Positions 1-10,036 are shown, counted from the first letter of the stretch. The stretch is 64,000 nucleotides of DNA from UBA1181 sp045226255 (GCA_045226255.1 JBGVCG010000010.1:1-64000); one strand, 5' to 3'. Made by a program: numbers and translations. The notes: a model not told the origin generated them from the letters alone.

Positions 1-1
1 C

Positions 2-1915
2 AAGAAGTGGTCCACCTGCTACGGATTGGAAATCCCTAGGACAGAATGTGCATCTTCTCCATTTGACCAAGGATCGTTTACCGTGGCTGGTAATGTGACT
101 TCATCAGCCGATGAAGTAGGAGGAACTCAATGGGGATATGAGTCTATGTGCTTTAACGGCAAGTATCCTTCTGAAAACGGCTTCACATTCGTTCCTGACC
201 ACACCTATCAAGGTTCTGCCTTCGGCGGTATGTTGTTCGTCAACGGAAACAGCGAAGTCAACGATGTGATCTATTCCAAGCGAATCAACAGTTCAACATT
301 GCAGGGTAATGACGTGACGGCTAGGTGTTTCGTAAACACCTTCGCGGACGCACCACACCCAGTGAAGATACACATTCAAATAACAGACCTGAAGACGGGG
401 GGTGTTGCCAAATCCACAACCATAACACGTAATAGCCAAAATGAAGGACTCGATTGGAAAGAGGCAACTGTCACTTCTTCCATTGAAGGAGATTCAGTTT
501 TGGTTGAAGTCGTTTATGACTGTGGTGACAGCAAATATAACCTGAATGGCAACGACCTCATCTTGGACGACATCCAGGTCTTCGTCTGCGAGGGAGAATC
601 CGACCTCCCTAATTGTATTCAATCGAAGGAACCTATCATCTATGCGAATGGCAAAGATGTGAAGAGCATCCATTTGAGTCCAGACGAGTCTGTGACACTG
701 ACCTCAAACGATGTGACAACCACAGACATTACTGGAGAGCCTTATACCGACTTCACAATGTCATGGCACAAAGAAGACGCAACATCCGCCCCTCTTGGCA
801 AAACCGTTGGTGTGATCGCTAATTCGTTGGAGGTGAAATGGGAAGATGCGGATAAGAATGGCACGACATTCATCTTGAAGGTTCAGGACAATACTTTAAA
901 CGAAAAGGGCGAAAAAATAGACGCTTGCAATATGTATGACACGATAATTGTCTATGCGGACGATGCTCCTACTCTTGATCCCGACCTCTACTGCTTGGAC
1001 GACGAAGGCAACGTGAAACCAATGGAACTGATTTGGCAGGAAGACTTCGGTACGTTTACTTCTGCGACAAATTATTGGACGTGGGATTATATTGACCTCT
1101 CTAATCCGACGAAAAGAGAACATATAGATGGACGTGATTGGACTACATCCACTGATTTAACTCCAGACGCTAATGTAACCTATGATTTGTCTCCGTCTAT
1201 AGAAGGCAAGTATTGCGTCGCCGCCAACGTGACTTGTTCGTATGATGGTGTTCAAGGTGGTACCCAATGGGGTTGGGAAGCCTATTTCGGAAACGGGCAA
1301 CATCCGAAAGAAAACGGTTGGACATTCGTTCCTGACCACACCTATGACACAAGCGCATACGGAGGTATGCTGTTCATAAACTGCGATAACGAGCAAGATG
1401 CACCAATTTACACACACAAAATCAGCAATTTATTCCAAGGCAGCTATACGGCGCTTTGCTATGTGAACACATTCTCTAACGGTGAATATCCTGTGGATAT
1501 TTACCTTCAAGTAAAGGATTTGGCAACTGGTGATATTTACAAGTCAAAACGTGTGACAAAAACATCGATAGACAGCAAAGATTGGGTTGCCGCTCGATTG
1601 AAATTCGAATTGCAAGGAAGCGAGATAGAATTGTCCGTCGTTTCCTATGCTGGAAATGGAACGTCTGGAAATCCAAACTATAACAAACTTGGTAATGACT
1701 TGGTATTGGATGACATCCAACTCTACGCTTGCAAAGCTTATGAACATGTTGGCGTGGAAACTCAGTCTGCAGAAGAGATGAACGAACTGGTAAACGTCTA
1801 TACAATCTCCGGTATCATCGTGAAGTCCAACGTCAAGAGATCGGAGGCTTTGGATGGTTTGAAGAAAGGCACCTACTACATCGTAGGTCACGAGAAGGTG
1901 CTGGTTGATCTATAA
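2..1915 (+). CDS. Secreted T9SS cargo protein, C-terminal part (5' end outside the window)
   Basis: The reading frame is open to the left window edge, so the N-terminus and any signal peptide are missing. About 637 residues are visible. They hold two copies of a jelly-roll-like (MAM/carbohydrate-binding type) domain. Each copy has a GGTQWG(Y/W)E segment, a T/SFVPDHTY segment, and ends in GNDL(I/V)LDDIQ followed by a Cys. A short Ig-like linker separates them (about residues 200-330). The last 70 residues, with VYTISG and a closing GTYYIVG...VLVDL, fit a T9SS type A sorting domain. The protein is therefore inferred to be exported and cell-surface attached or released; its ligand is unknown. 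A hairpin terminator follows directly. The same LDDI-Cys jelly-roll style is seen in the 1423-aa protein at 16.5-20.8 kb. Confidence 0.75.
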   Translation, partial: KKWSTCYGLEIPRTECASSPFDQGSFTVAGNVTSSADEVGGTQWGYESMCFNGKYPSENGFTFVPDHTYQGSAFGGMLFVNGNSEVNDVIYSKRINSSTLQGNDVTARCFVNTFADAPHPVKIHIQITDLKTGGVAKSTTITRNSQNEGLDWKEATVTSSIEGDSVLVEVVYDCGDSKYNLNGNDLILDDIQVFVCEGESDLPNCIQSKEPIIYANGKDVKSIHLSPDESVTLTSNDVTTTDITGEPYTDFTMSWHKEDATSAPLGKTVGVIANSLEVKWEDADKNGTTFILKVQDNTLNEKGEKIDACNMYDTIIVYADDAPTLDPDLYCLDDEGNVKPMELIWQEDFGTFTSATNYWTWDYIDLSNPTKREHIDGRDWTTSTDLTPDANVTYDLSPSIEGKYCVAANVTCSYDGVQGGTQWGWEAYFGNGQHPKENGWTFVPDHTYDTSAYGGMLFINCDNEQDAPIYTHKISNLFQGSYTALCYVNTFSNGEYPVDIYLQVKDLATGDIYKSKRVTKTSIDSKDWVAARLKFELQGSEIELSVVSYAGNGTSGNPNYNKLGNDLVLDDIQLYACKAYEHVGVETQSAEEMNELVNVYTISGIIVKSNVKRSEALDGLKKGTYYIVGHEKVLVDL

Positions 1916-1937
1916 TCTAACCTACCCTAAAACAGAT

Positions 1938-1972
1938 GCGGGCTATTCCATGCTGTGGGACAGCCCGCTTTT
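1938..1972 (+). terminator. Rho-independent terminator after the T9SS cargo gene
   Basis: Stem GCGGGCT (1938-1944) pairs with AGCCCGC (1962-1968), can be extended inward with wobble pairs, and is followed by TTTT. Confidence 0.7.
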
Positions 1973-2069
1973 CATATTATCCTTACAGGTTGCACGTACC
2001 ATGCCACATCACACACACAGGGCGTTGCCCTGGGAAACACGGATTGTGGGGTAACGCATTGACGGAGTA

Positions 2070-2112
2070 AAAAAGAACCCCGCAGGATAACATGGTCTCG
2101 AACCTGCGGGGT
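2070..2112 (-). terminator. Terminator of the purF-like/pyrG/carAB operon
   Basis: On the minus strand a perfect 10-bp stem, ACCCCGCAGG/CCTGCGGGGT (2103-2112 with 2077-2086), is followed by a T-rich tract (2070-2075). It lies 25 bases past the carAB stop codon. Confidence 0.75.
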
Positions 2113-2137
2113 GTAAAACAATCGTCCGAATAGTGGC

Positions 2138-5100
2138 TTATCGGTACTCCCTCCAACTCTTGATGGCCAACTCGTCCAACTTAGTGGTGCAGAAGGCGCG
2201 GATGAAGGCCGAAGCCAAACGTGAATTGGTGATCAACGTGATGTTCAGATCCACCGCCGCACGACGGATGATATAACCGTTAGTCAACTCTCCCGTGGAC
2301 AAATCCTTCGGGATGTTAACCACCATATCAATCTTATGCTGATGCAACAAATCCAATGCCTGCGGTGTCTTCTGCTTATCGCTTGGCCAGAAGACCTCCG
2401 TATTGGAGATGCCATTGTCCGTCAGGAAGCGGCTCGTGCCTGGCGTCGCATACAACTCATACCCATGCTCGACGAGCAAGCGGGCAGACTCCAGTAACGA
2501 AGCCTTGTCCTTCGCAGGTCCTGTGGAAAGGAGAACCGTCTTCTTCGGCACACGATGGCCGACGGAAAGCATACTCTTCAACAATGCGCAGGAGGTATCG
2601 TCACCCAAGCACCCCACCTCACCGGTAGAGGTCATGTCGACGCCTAACACAGGGTCGGCTTTCTGCAACCTGTTGAAGGAGAACTGGGAGGCCTTAATAC
2701 CCACATAGTCGAAGTCGAAGAATGATTTGCTCAACTTCTCCACTGGCAAGCCCAACATCACGCGGGTAGCCAAATCGATGAAGTTGACCTTCAAGATTTT
2801 ACTTACGAACGGGAAGGAACGGCTGGCGCGGAGGTTACACTCGATCACCTTGATTTCGTTCTCTCTAGCCAAGTATTGGATGTTGAATGGTCCTGATATA
2901 TGCAACTCCCTAGCGATCTGTGCGGAGATCTTCTTGATTCGGCGAACCGTCTCCACATATAGCTTCTGCGCAGGGAACTGTATCGTGGCGTCTCCTGAGT
3001 GGACACCCGCATACTCGATGTGCTCTGAAATAGCGTACGCTAAGATCTCGCCATCCTTCGCCACCGCATCCATCTCCACCTCCTTGGTGTTCTGCATGAA
3101 CTTGGAGATGACGACCGGATGTTTCTTGGAGACATTCGCAGCCAACGTCAGGAAGCGTTCCAACTCATCCTGATTACTGCATACATTCATCGCAGCACCC
3201 GAAAGCACGTACGACGGACGAACCAACACTGGGAATCCCACACGCTGGATGAAGGCGTTCACATCCTCCATGGAGGTCAGGGCGCTCCACTCTGGCTGAT
3301 CCACACCGATACGGTCGAGCATGGCGGAGAACTTATCCCTATCCTCCGCATTGTCTATGTAGCATGCCTGCGTACCCAAGATAGGCACCTTCTGCGCATC
3401 CAGCTTCATGGCGAGGTTGTTCGGGATCTGTCCACCCGTGCTGACAATCACACCCTTAGGCGACTCCAGCTCGATGATATCCATCACACGCTCGAACGTC
3501 AGCTCGTCGAAGTAGAGGCGGTCGCACATGTCATAATCCGTGGAGACCGTCTCAGGGTTATAGTTGATCATGACGCTTCTGAAGCCCTCCTTACGGATGG
3601 TGTTCAACGCCTGCACACCGCACCAGTCGAACTCCACGGAGGAGCCGATACGGTAGGCACCCGAACCCAATACCATGATGGTCCGATTGTCCCGCTCACA
3701 CTCCACGTCGCTCTTAACGGCGGAGTATGTGAGGTATAGATAATTCGTCTGGGCAGGATACTCAGCCGCCAGCGTATCGATCTGCTTAATGAAAGGCAAG
3801 ATGCCCAATTGCTTACGATGCGCACGAACGACCAGCACAGCGTCCTCGATATCCATCTTGCTACCCATATCCAACGCACGGGCGATCTGGAAATCGGTGA
3901 AGCCATATACCTTCGCACGCTTCAGAAGGTTGTTAGGCAATGATTCAAGCGAAGAGACTGCCTGCAACTCCTTGTTGACCAAATGGATGTTCATCAGCTT
4001 ATCCAAGAACCAGCAATCGATCTTCGTGAGATCATGGATCTGCGCCACAGAATAACCAATCTCAAAGGCTTTTTCTATGACGAATATACGTTTATCGGTT
4101 GGCGCCCTCAATGAACCATCGATGTCGGCGATCTCCAACTCCTTGTTACCCACAAATCCGTGCATGCCCTGACCGATCATACGCAAGCCCTTCTGGACTG
4201 CCTCCTCGAAGGTACGTCCGATAGCCATCACCTCGCCGACCGACTTCATGGAGCTACCCAACTCACGGTCCACACCGCGGAACTTACCCAAGTCCCAACG
4301 AGGGATCTTGCATACCACATAGTCCAATGCCGGCTCGAAGAAGGCCGAAGTGGTCTTCGTCACCGAGTTCTTCAGGTCGAAGAGGCCGTAGCCCAAGCCC
4401 AACTTAGCCGCCACGAAGGCCAACGGATAACCCGTCGCCTTACTAGCCAAAGCGGAGGAACGGGACAAGCGGGCATTCACCTCGATCACCCTATAATCCT
4501 CACTCACTGGGTCAAAGGCATATTGCACGTTACACTCACCCACGATGCCAATGTGACGGATGATCTTAATGGCAAGGGCGCGTAACTTATGATATTCACT
4601 GTTCGTAAGCGTCTGTGACGGAGCGATGACGATGGACTCACCCGTATGGATACCAAGCGGGTCGAAGTTCTCCATGTTACATACCGTGATGCAGTTGTCG
4701 AAGCGGTCACGAACCACCTCGTACTCGATCTCCTTCCATCCCTTCAAGGATTTCTCCACAAGCACTTGCGGGGAGAATGCGAAGGCTTTCTCAGCCAGTT
4801 TATTCAACTGCTCTTCGTTGTCACAGAAACCTGAGCCAAGTCCGCCCAAGGCATAGGCCGCACGGAGGATGACCGGATAGCCCAGTTCCTTAGCCGCCTC
4901 ACGAGCCTCCTGCACATTTTCACAAGCGTGTGACTTGATCGTCTTCACATTGATCTCGTCCAACTTGTTGACGAAGAGCTCACGGTCCTCCGTGTCGATG
5001 ATCGCCTGCACAGGTGTTCCCAAGACACGGACATTATATTTCTTCAGTACTTCGCTCTTATACAATTCAACACCGCAGTTCAGCGCCGTCTGGCCACCGA

Positions 5101-6487
5101 ACGAGAGCAGGATTCCGTCCGGACGCTCCTTCTCGATGACACGCTCCACGAAATAAGGCGTGACAGGGAGGAAATAGACCTCATCTGCAACACCATCGGA
5201 GGTCTGCACCGTGGCGATGTTAGGGTTGATCAAAATAGTATGGATGCCCTCTTCCTTCAAGGCTTTCAGGGCCTGGGAACCCGAGTAGTCGAACTCGCCC
5301 GCCTCACCGATCTTCAAGGCACCGCTACCCAACAAGAGGACTTTCTTAGGCTTCTCAAACGATTCGAACGTCTCCTGCGCCTCGGCGACCATCATCGATT
5401 TAGGGTCGCACATCGCCTTGAAGAACTGTCCGAAGATGAACTCCGTATCGGTAGGACCGCTGGCAGCCTCCGGGTGGAACTGCGCCGAGCACCAAGGCTT
5501 GGTCTTGTGGCGGATACCCTCGTTCGATCCGTCGTTCATGTTGATGAATTGAGGCTCCCAATCAGCTGGGATCGTATCATTATCCACCGCATAACCATGG
5601 TTCTGGGAGGTGATGAAGCAACGGTTGGTCAGTTTACCATTCACAAGCAGACGCACAGGCTGGTTATGTCCACGATGACCATATTTCAGCTTGGTCACCT
5701 TAGCACCCGCAGCAAGCGCAAGGATCTGGTTACCCATGCAGATACCGTAGATAGGTTTGCTCTGTTGCATGAACTTACGGACATGCTCCACCGTCTTGGT
5801 GCAGAGGTTAGGGTCGCCCGGACCGTTCGAGATGAAGAGACCGTCGTACTCCTCCGACGTGAAGTCATAGTCCCAAGGGACAACCGTTATGCTTACGTCG
5901 AACTTGAGCAATTCACGGATGATATTCTGCTTCACACCCATGTCCACCAAGCAGACCCGCTTGCTACCGTTTCCGAAATGTTCCACCTCCTTCGTGCTGA
6001 CGAGCGCCACCTGGTTGACAAGGTTAGGATCCTCGAAAGGAATATCCTGCTGTCCCTCCGTGATGATCACACCGCTCATGCTACCATACTCACGAAGACG
6101 TTTGGTGAGCTCACGCGTATCGATTCCCGTGATACCCACCACCTTTTCTCTCTTCAACCATTCCGCCAAGGAACCCTTAGCGTTCCAGTGGCTGTAATGG
6201 ACGGAGTAGTCGCTCACCACCAATGCACGGACATGGATCCTATCACTCTCCATGAAGGTAGATAGTCCGTTCTGTTCTGTAGACTCACTTGGCACACCAT
6301 AATTTCCCACGAGAGGGAACGTCATCACAAGGATTTGCCCAGCGTAGGAAGGGTCCGTCAAACTCTCAGGATAACCCATCATGGCAGTATTAAACACCAC
6401 CTCACCTGCCACGGCACCCTCATAGCCGAAACTCTCGCCATGAAACTCAGTGCCGTCGCTGAGCCGTAAAATCGCTTTCTTATTCAT
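2138..6487 (-). CDS. carAB: Fused carbamoyl-phosphate synthase (CarA-CarB in one chain, CAD-like)
   Basis: Makes carbamoyl phosphate from glutamine, bicarbonate and 2 ATP for pyrimidine and arginine synthesis. Residues 1-370 are the glutaminase subunit, with Cys250 in YGICMGNQ and His338/Glu340 in FHPEAA, so it should use glutamine (mammalian CPS1 lacks this Cys). From about residue 379 a complete CarB follows: two ATP-grasp halves (starting LLLGSGALKIGEAGEFDYSG and VLGSGAYRIGSSVEFDW) and a C-terminal MGS-like regulatory domain. CarB motifs such as KSLKGWKEIEYEVVRD, VGECNVQYA and STDYDMCDRLYFDE match animal CAD more closely than E. coli CarB. Bacterial carA and carB are normally separate genes; there is no stop or frame break here. 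The start overlaps the pyrG stop by 8 bases, so the genes are translationally linked. 1449 aa. Confidence 0.93.
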   Translation of the reverse strand: MNKKAILRLSDGTEFHGESFGYEGAVAGEVVFNTAMMGYPESLTDPSYAGQILVMTFPLVGNYGVPSESTEQNGLSTFMESDRIHVRALVVSDYSVHYSHWNAKGSLAEWLKREKVVGITGIDTRELTKRLREYGSMSGVIITEGQQDIPFEDPNLVNQVALVSTKEVEHFGNGSKRVCLVDMGVKQNIIRELLKFDVSITVVPWDYDFTSEEYDGLFISNGPGDPNLCTKTVEHVRKFMQQSKPIYGICMGNQILALAAGAKVTKLKYGHRGHNQPVRLLVNGKLTNRCFITSQNHGYAVDNDTIPADWEPQFINMNDGSNEGIRHKTKPWCSAQFHPEAASGPTDTEFIFGQFFKAMCDPKSMMVAEAQETFESFEKPKKVLLLGSGALKIGEAGEFDYSGSQALKALKEEGIHTILINPNIATVQTSDGVADEVYFLPVTPYFVERVIEKERPDGILLSFGGQTALNCGVELYKSEVLKKYNVRVLGTPVQAIIDTEDRELFVNKLDEINVKTIKSHACENVQEAREAAKELGYPVILRAAYALGGLGSGFCDNEEQLNKLAEKAFAFSPQVLVEKSLKGWKEIEYEVVRDRFDNCITVCNMENFDPLGIHTGESIVIAPSQTLTNSEYHKLRALAIKIIRHIGIVGECNVQYAFDPVSEDYRVIEVNARLSRSSALASKATGYPLAFVAAKLGLGYGLFDLKNSVTKTTSAFFEPALDYVVCKIPRWDLGKFRGVDRELGSSMKSVGEVMAIGRTFEEAVQKGLRMIGQGMHGFVGNKELEIADIDGSLRAPTDKRIFVIEKAFEIGYSVAQIHDLTKIDCWFLDKLMNIHLVNKELQAVSSLESLPNNLLKRAKVYGFTDFQIARALDMGSKMDIEDAVLVVRAHRKQLGILPFIKQIDTLAAEYPAQTNYLYLTYSAVKSDVECERDNRTIMVLGSGAYRIGSSVEFDWCGVQALNTIRKEGFRSVMINYNPETVSTDYDMCDRLYFDELTFERVMDIIELESPKGVIVSTGGQIPNNLAMKLDAQKVPILGTQACYIDNAEDRDKFSAMLDRIGVDQPEWSALTSMEDVNAFIQRVGFPVLVRPSYVLSGAAMNVCSNQDELERFLTLAANVSKKHPVVISKFMQNTKEVEMDAVAKDGEILAYAISEHIEYAGVHSGDATIQFPAQKLYVETVRRIKKISAQIARELHISGPFNIQYLARENEIKVIECNLRASRSFPFVSKILKVNFIDLATRVMLGLPVEKLSKSFFDFDYVGIKASQFSFNRLQKADPVLGVDMTSTGEVGCLGDDTSCALLKSMLSVGHRVPKKTVLLSTGPAKDKASLLESARLLVEHGYELYATPGTSRFLTDNGISNTEVFWPSDKQKTPQALDLLHQHKIDMVVNIPKDLSTGELTNGYIIRRAAVDLNITLITNSRLASAFIRAFCTTKLDELAIKSWREYR

Positions 6488-8081
6488 CTATAATCGTTTT
6501 TATAAAATCCATAAACAATGGGTGCGGATTCAGCACCGTGCTGGAGTACTCAGGATGGAACTGCGTACCGATGAACCAACGGAGGCCTGGGATCTCGACG
6601 ATCTCCACCAATCCGCTCTCCGGGTTCCTACCCACGCACTGCATTCCTTTCTCCTCGTATTCGCCCAAATATTTGTTATTGAACTCATAACGATGGCGAT
6701 GGCGCTCCCGTATCAACTCCTCCCCGTAGATTTGTCTCACACGTGAACCTTCCCTCAGTTCGCAATCGTATGCGCCCAAACGCATCGTGCCACCCTTCTG
6801 CGTGATGGTCTTCTGCTCCTCCATAATGTCTATCACATTATGCGCCGTGTTAGGGTCCATCTCCGCACTATTGGCGTCCTTGTAGCCCAACACGTCCCTT
6901 GCGAACTCGATGACCATCATCTGCATACCCAAGCAGATACCGAACGTCGGCACGTTGTGTTCCCTGCAGTACTTCAAGGCATCGATCTTTCCCTCGATGC
7001 CCCTCTGTCCGAAGCCCGGGCAGATGACTACGCCACCCACTTGGCTCCAATCAAACTGGTCAGCCTGCAACGTCTCGCTGTTGATGAAATTCAGTTTCAC
7101 CTTCACACCGTTGTATATGCCGGCGAGCGCAAGGCTCTCTCGGATGCTCTTGTAGGCATCCTGCAGGTCATATTTGCCCACCAGACCGATGTTGACCTCC
7201 TTCGTGGCGGACTTGCTCAACGCAAGGAAGCGATGCCAAGGCTCCATCTTAGGGGTCTCACCCACAGGGATACCGAACTTACGCAACAAAGCCGCATCCA
7301 ATCCCTGCCGTTGCATGTTGACCGGCACTTCATAGATGCTTGGCAAATCCTCGCTCTGCACCACGCACTCCAGATCGACGTTGCAGAAGGAGGCCACCTT
7401 TTGGCGCACACCGTCCGACAAGTGCTTCTCCGTACGCAGGATCAGCACGTCAGGCTGGATACCCATTCCCTGCAACTCCTTGACGGAATGTTGGGTCGGC
7501 TTGGTCTTCAATTCGTCCGCCGCCTTCAGGTAAGGCACGTAGGTGAGGTGCACGCAAACCGCGCGTTTGCCCAACTCCCAACGCAGTTGACGAATCGCCT
7601 CCATGAAAGGAGCGGACTCGATGTCTCCGATGGTGCCACCCACCTCTGTGATGACAAAGTCCGGCAAGCGGTCCTCACCATCCTTCGTACCGTCCGTGCG
7701 CAACATCCTGCGCTTGATCTCGTCCGTGATATGCGGCACGACCTGTATGGTTTTACCCAAATAGTCGCCACGACGTTCCCGGTCAATCACCGTCTTGTAG
7801 ATGCGTCCGGTCGTGATCGAGTTCTCGCGCGTCGTATGGATACCCGTGAAACGCTCGTAATGGCCCAAGTCCAAGTCCGTCTCCATGCCATCGACCGTCA
7901 CGTAGCACTCTCCGTGCTCATACGGATTCAGCGTACCCGGGTCGATGTTGATGTACGGGTCAAACTTCTGGATAGTAATACTATAGCCACGCGCTTGCAG
8001 CAGTTTACCGATACTGGAAGAGATGATTCCCTTCCCCAAGGAAGAGACCACACCACCTGTCACAAAGATATACCTTGTCAT
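6480..8081 (-). CDS. pyrG: CTP synthase
   Basis: Converts UTP to CTP using glutamine and ATP. The N-terminal synthetase domain opens with FVTGGVVSSLGKGI (P-loop type) and contains PYINIDPGTLNP. The C-terminal class I glutaminase has the GICLGMQ nucleophile motif and FHPEYSS. The length of 533 aa is normal. Second gene of the minus-strand operon: 24 bases after the PurF-like gene and overlapping carAB. Pairing CTP synthase with carbamoyl-phosphate synthase puts the first and last glutamine-using steps of pyrimidine synthesis in one transcript. Confidence 0.97.
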   Translation of the reverse strand: MTRYIFVTGGVVSSLGKGIISSSIGKLLQARGYSITIQKFDPYINIDPGTLNPYEHGECYVTVDGMETDLDLGHYERFTGIHTTRENSITTGRIYKTVIDRERRGDYLGKTIQVVPHITDEIKRRMLRTDGTKDGEDRLPDFVITEVGGTIGDIESAPFMEAIRQLRWELGKRAVCVHLTYVPYLKAADELKTKPTQHSVKELQGMGIQPDVLILRTEKHLSDGVRQKVASFCNVDLECVVQSEDLPSIYEVPVNMQRQGLDAALLRKFGIPVGETPKMEPWHRFLALSKSATKEVNIGLVGKYDLQDAYKSIRESLALAGIYNGVKVKLNFINSETLQADQFDWSQVGGVVICPGFGQRGIEGKIDALKYCREHNVPTFGICLGMQMMVIEFARDVLGYKDANSAEMDPNTAHNVIDIMEEQKTITQKGGTMRLGAYDCELREGSRVRQIYGEELIRERHRHRYEFNNKYLGEYEEKGMQCVGRNPESGLVEIVEIPGLRWFIGTQFHPEYSSTVLNPHPLFMDFIKTIIDE

Positions 8082-8105
8082 ACTATTTTGTTCAATTATT
8101 ATCCA

Positions 8106-9896
8106 TTATTTTTTTCCACTCTCATACCAATCCATGTACGAACGGTAAAGCATGCGTAGTCCGCCCTCCGTCGGGTAATGCCCCGTGAAGTACCAATCGC
8201 CTGGATGTTTCGGGATCGCATGGTGCAGTCCCTCAATGCTTTGAAAGACCAATTTCACTGGTGTCGTCACCCCTTCTGGGCAGAGGATTTCCACCATTTT
8301 CTGGTTCAGTTCGTCGACGGACAAGCCATCGTACAATTGCCTCAGGATATTCTCTCCGTTCTTCCAATTACCGTCGGCAAGGGAAGCCGCACACGCGTCG
8401 TACAACGTCTTCAGCATCGAGGCCTCTCCCCTATCCTTCCGCAGCGCCACAGCAGCCTTGAAGGCGATGAAGTCGCCGATCCGGCTCATGTCGATGCCGT
8501 AGAAGTCCGGGTAACGGATCTGCGGAGCGGAGCTTACGATAACGATACACTTCGGATGGAGACGGTCCAATATCTTGATGATGCTCTCGTGCAAGGTGGT
8601 TCCCCTCACGATGCTATCGTCGATGACGACTAGGTTGTCCACCCCAGGCCGCACGCTGCCGTAGGTGATATCGTAGACATGAGCGGCTAGGTCGTTTCGG
8701 CTCTTGCCCTCCGTGATGAACGTACGCAGCTTGATATCCTTGGAAACCACCTTCTCCGCGCGCACGTGGGAGAAGTTCTCGCGGAATCCCTCCACCATAC
8801 CGTAGTAGGCGACCTCCGCCGTGTTAGGGATATAGGAGAAGACCGTGTTCTCCACATCTCCGTCTATCGCTTTCAGGATAGCCTCCTGCAACTGTCTACC
8901 CAGCATCTTACGCTCCTGGTAGATGTCCTGGTCATTTCCCCTACTGAAATAGATGCGTTCGAAGACGCAAGGGGAATAAGGCTTCGGATCGATGATGGAC
9001 TTCAGGAAGAGCTTTCCGTTCTGCCCCACGATCAACGCCTGACCCGGCTTCAGCTCCTCCACCTCGTCGCAAGACAAATCGAAGGTGGTCTGAAGCACCG
9101 GACGCTCGCTCGCCACAGCGACGAGTTCATCGTTCCGGTAGAAGAAGGCGGGGCGGATACCCCAAGGGTCACGCATGGAGAACATCTCACCGCTACCCGT
9201 CAGACCGCAGACCACATAGCCTCCGTCGAAGTGAGGCATGGTGGAGGACAACACGTTGCTGATGTCCACATGCGTATCCACATAGTCGGTGATCTCCGTA
9301 TTGACCCTACCCGACTCCTTCGCCTCACGGTAGAGGCGCTCCACCTCACGGTCCAGGCGATGGCCCATCAGCTCCAGCATGATGTACGAGTCGCTGTAGA
9401 TACGCGGGTACTGTCCCTGCTCCGTCAGGAGTTGGAAGATGTGGTCGATGTTCGTCATGTTGAAGTTACCGCAGATGCAAAGGTTCTTCGCCCGCCAGTT
9501 GTTGCGGCGCAGGAACGGGTGCACATAGCGCAAGCCCCCTTTGCCTGTGGTACTATAACGAAGATGACCCATCAGCAACTCGCCTTGAAACGGTGGTGTG
9601 CCTGATGGGTCATCCTCGCTTGGTGTGGCCAACAAGTGGCCGATGGAGGAAAAGACCTTGGTGATGGCATCCTTGCCCTCCGCCTTTTCCCTGAACATAT
9701 ACTCGTGCCCCGGTGTGGAATGAAGCTTCACACACGCGACACCCGCACCCTCCTGACCTCGGTTATGCTGCTTCTCCATCATTAGATAGAGCTTGCCTAA
9801 ACCATAGCCGTCCGTACCATATTTCTGACGGTAATAGTCCAATGGTTTCAGCAACCTAATCATAGCGATGCCGCATTCATGACGTAGCGTCTCCAT
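8106..9896 (-). CDS. purF: Amidophosphoribosyltransferase, long Bacteroidales-type PurF paralogue
   Basis: Ntn-hydrolase glutaminase fused to a PRTase. Cys8 in HECGIAMI is the expected N-terminal nucleophile after removal of a 7-residue propeptide. GHLRYSTTG and a CGNFNMTN segment belong to the glutaminase, and VVIDDSIVRGTT is the PRPP-binding loop. The start at 9896 was chosen over an upstream TTG because a clear AGGAGG lies 5 bases upstream of the ATG (9901-9906), which is unusually strong for this phylum. At 596 aa it is about 100 residues longer than canonical PurF (about 470-500 aa). Relatives of this long form occur in Bacteroides, in my recollection beside a normal purF, so its exact substrate is less certain than its fold. 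First gene of the operon with pyrG and carAB. Confidence 0.88.
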   Translation of the reverse strand: METLRHECGIAMIRLLKPLDYYRQKYGTDGYGLGKLYLMMEKQHNRGQEGAGVACVKLHSTPGHEYMFREKAEGKDAITKVFSSIGHLLATPSEDDPSGTPPFQGELLMGHLRYSTTGKGGLRYVHPFLRRNNWRAKNLCICGNFNMTNIDHIFQLLTEQGQYPRIYSDSYIMLELMGHRLDREVERLYREAKESGRVNTEITDYVDTHVDISNVLSSTMPHFDGGYVVCGLTGSGEMFSMRDPWGIRPAFFYRNDELVAVASERPVLQTTFDLSCDEVEELKPGQALIVGQNGKLFLKSIIDPKPYSPCVFERIYFSRGNDQDIYQERKMLGRQLQEAILKAIDGDVENTVFSYIPNTAEVAYYGMVEGFRENFSHVRAEKVVSKDIKLRTFITEGKSRNDLAAHVYDITYGSVRPGVDNLVVIDDSIVRGTTLHESIIKILDRLHPKCIVIVSSAPQIRYPDFYGIDMSRIGDFIAFKAAVALRKDRGEASMLKTLYDACAASLADGNWKNGENILRQLYDGLSVDELNQKMVEILCPEGVTTPVKLVFQSIEGLHHAIPKHPGDWYFTGHYPTEGGLRMLYRSYMDWYESGKK

Positions 9897-9925
9897 AAAT
9901 CCTCCTCTTGTTGACAATTAAACTA

Positions 9926-9960
9926 CAAAACATACGCGAAGTAAATCTTTTTGCTACAAA
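9926..9960 (-). promoter_or_regulatory. Possible promoter of the purF-like/pyrG/carAB operon
   Basis: On the minus strand TTTG (9957-9960) lies 22 bases before TATGTTTTG (9926-9934), an imperfect TAnnTTTG box. It lies in the 300-base divergent gap shared with amtB. Confidence 0.35.
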
Positions 9961-10036
9961 CACGCAAGTAAAAACAATAAAAAGTTTTCAAAACAAAAAA
10001 ATAAGAAACTTTTTGTAAAAAATATTACGTTTTGAC

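Noticed and set aside
5240..6265. 341-codon plus-strand frame opposite carAB
   Set aside because: Antisense shadow of a highly conserved gene; no protein-like features.
6840..8159. Long plus-strand open frame (439 codons) opposite pyrG
   Set aside because: It mirrors the codon pattern of pyrG, contains many His/Arg-rich stretches typical of antisense shadows, and has no recognisable domain or start context.
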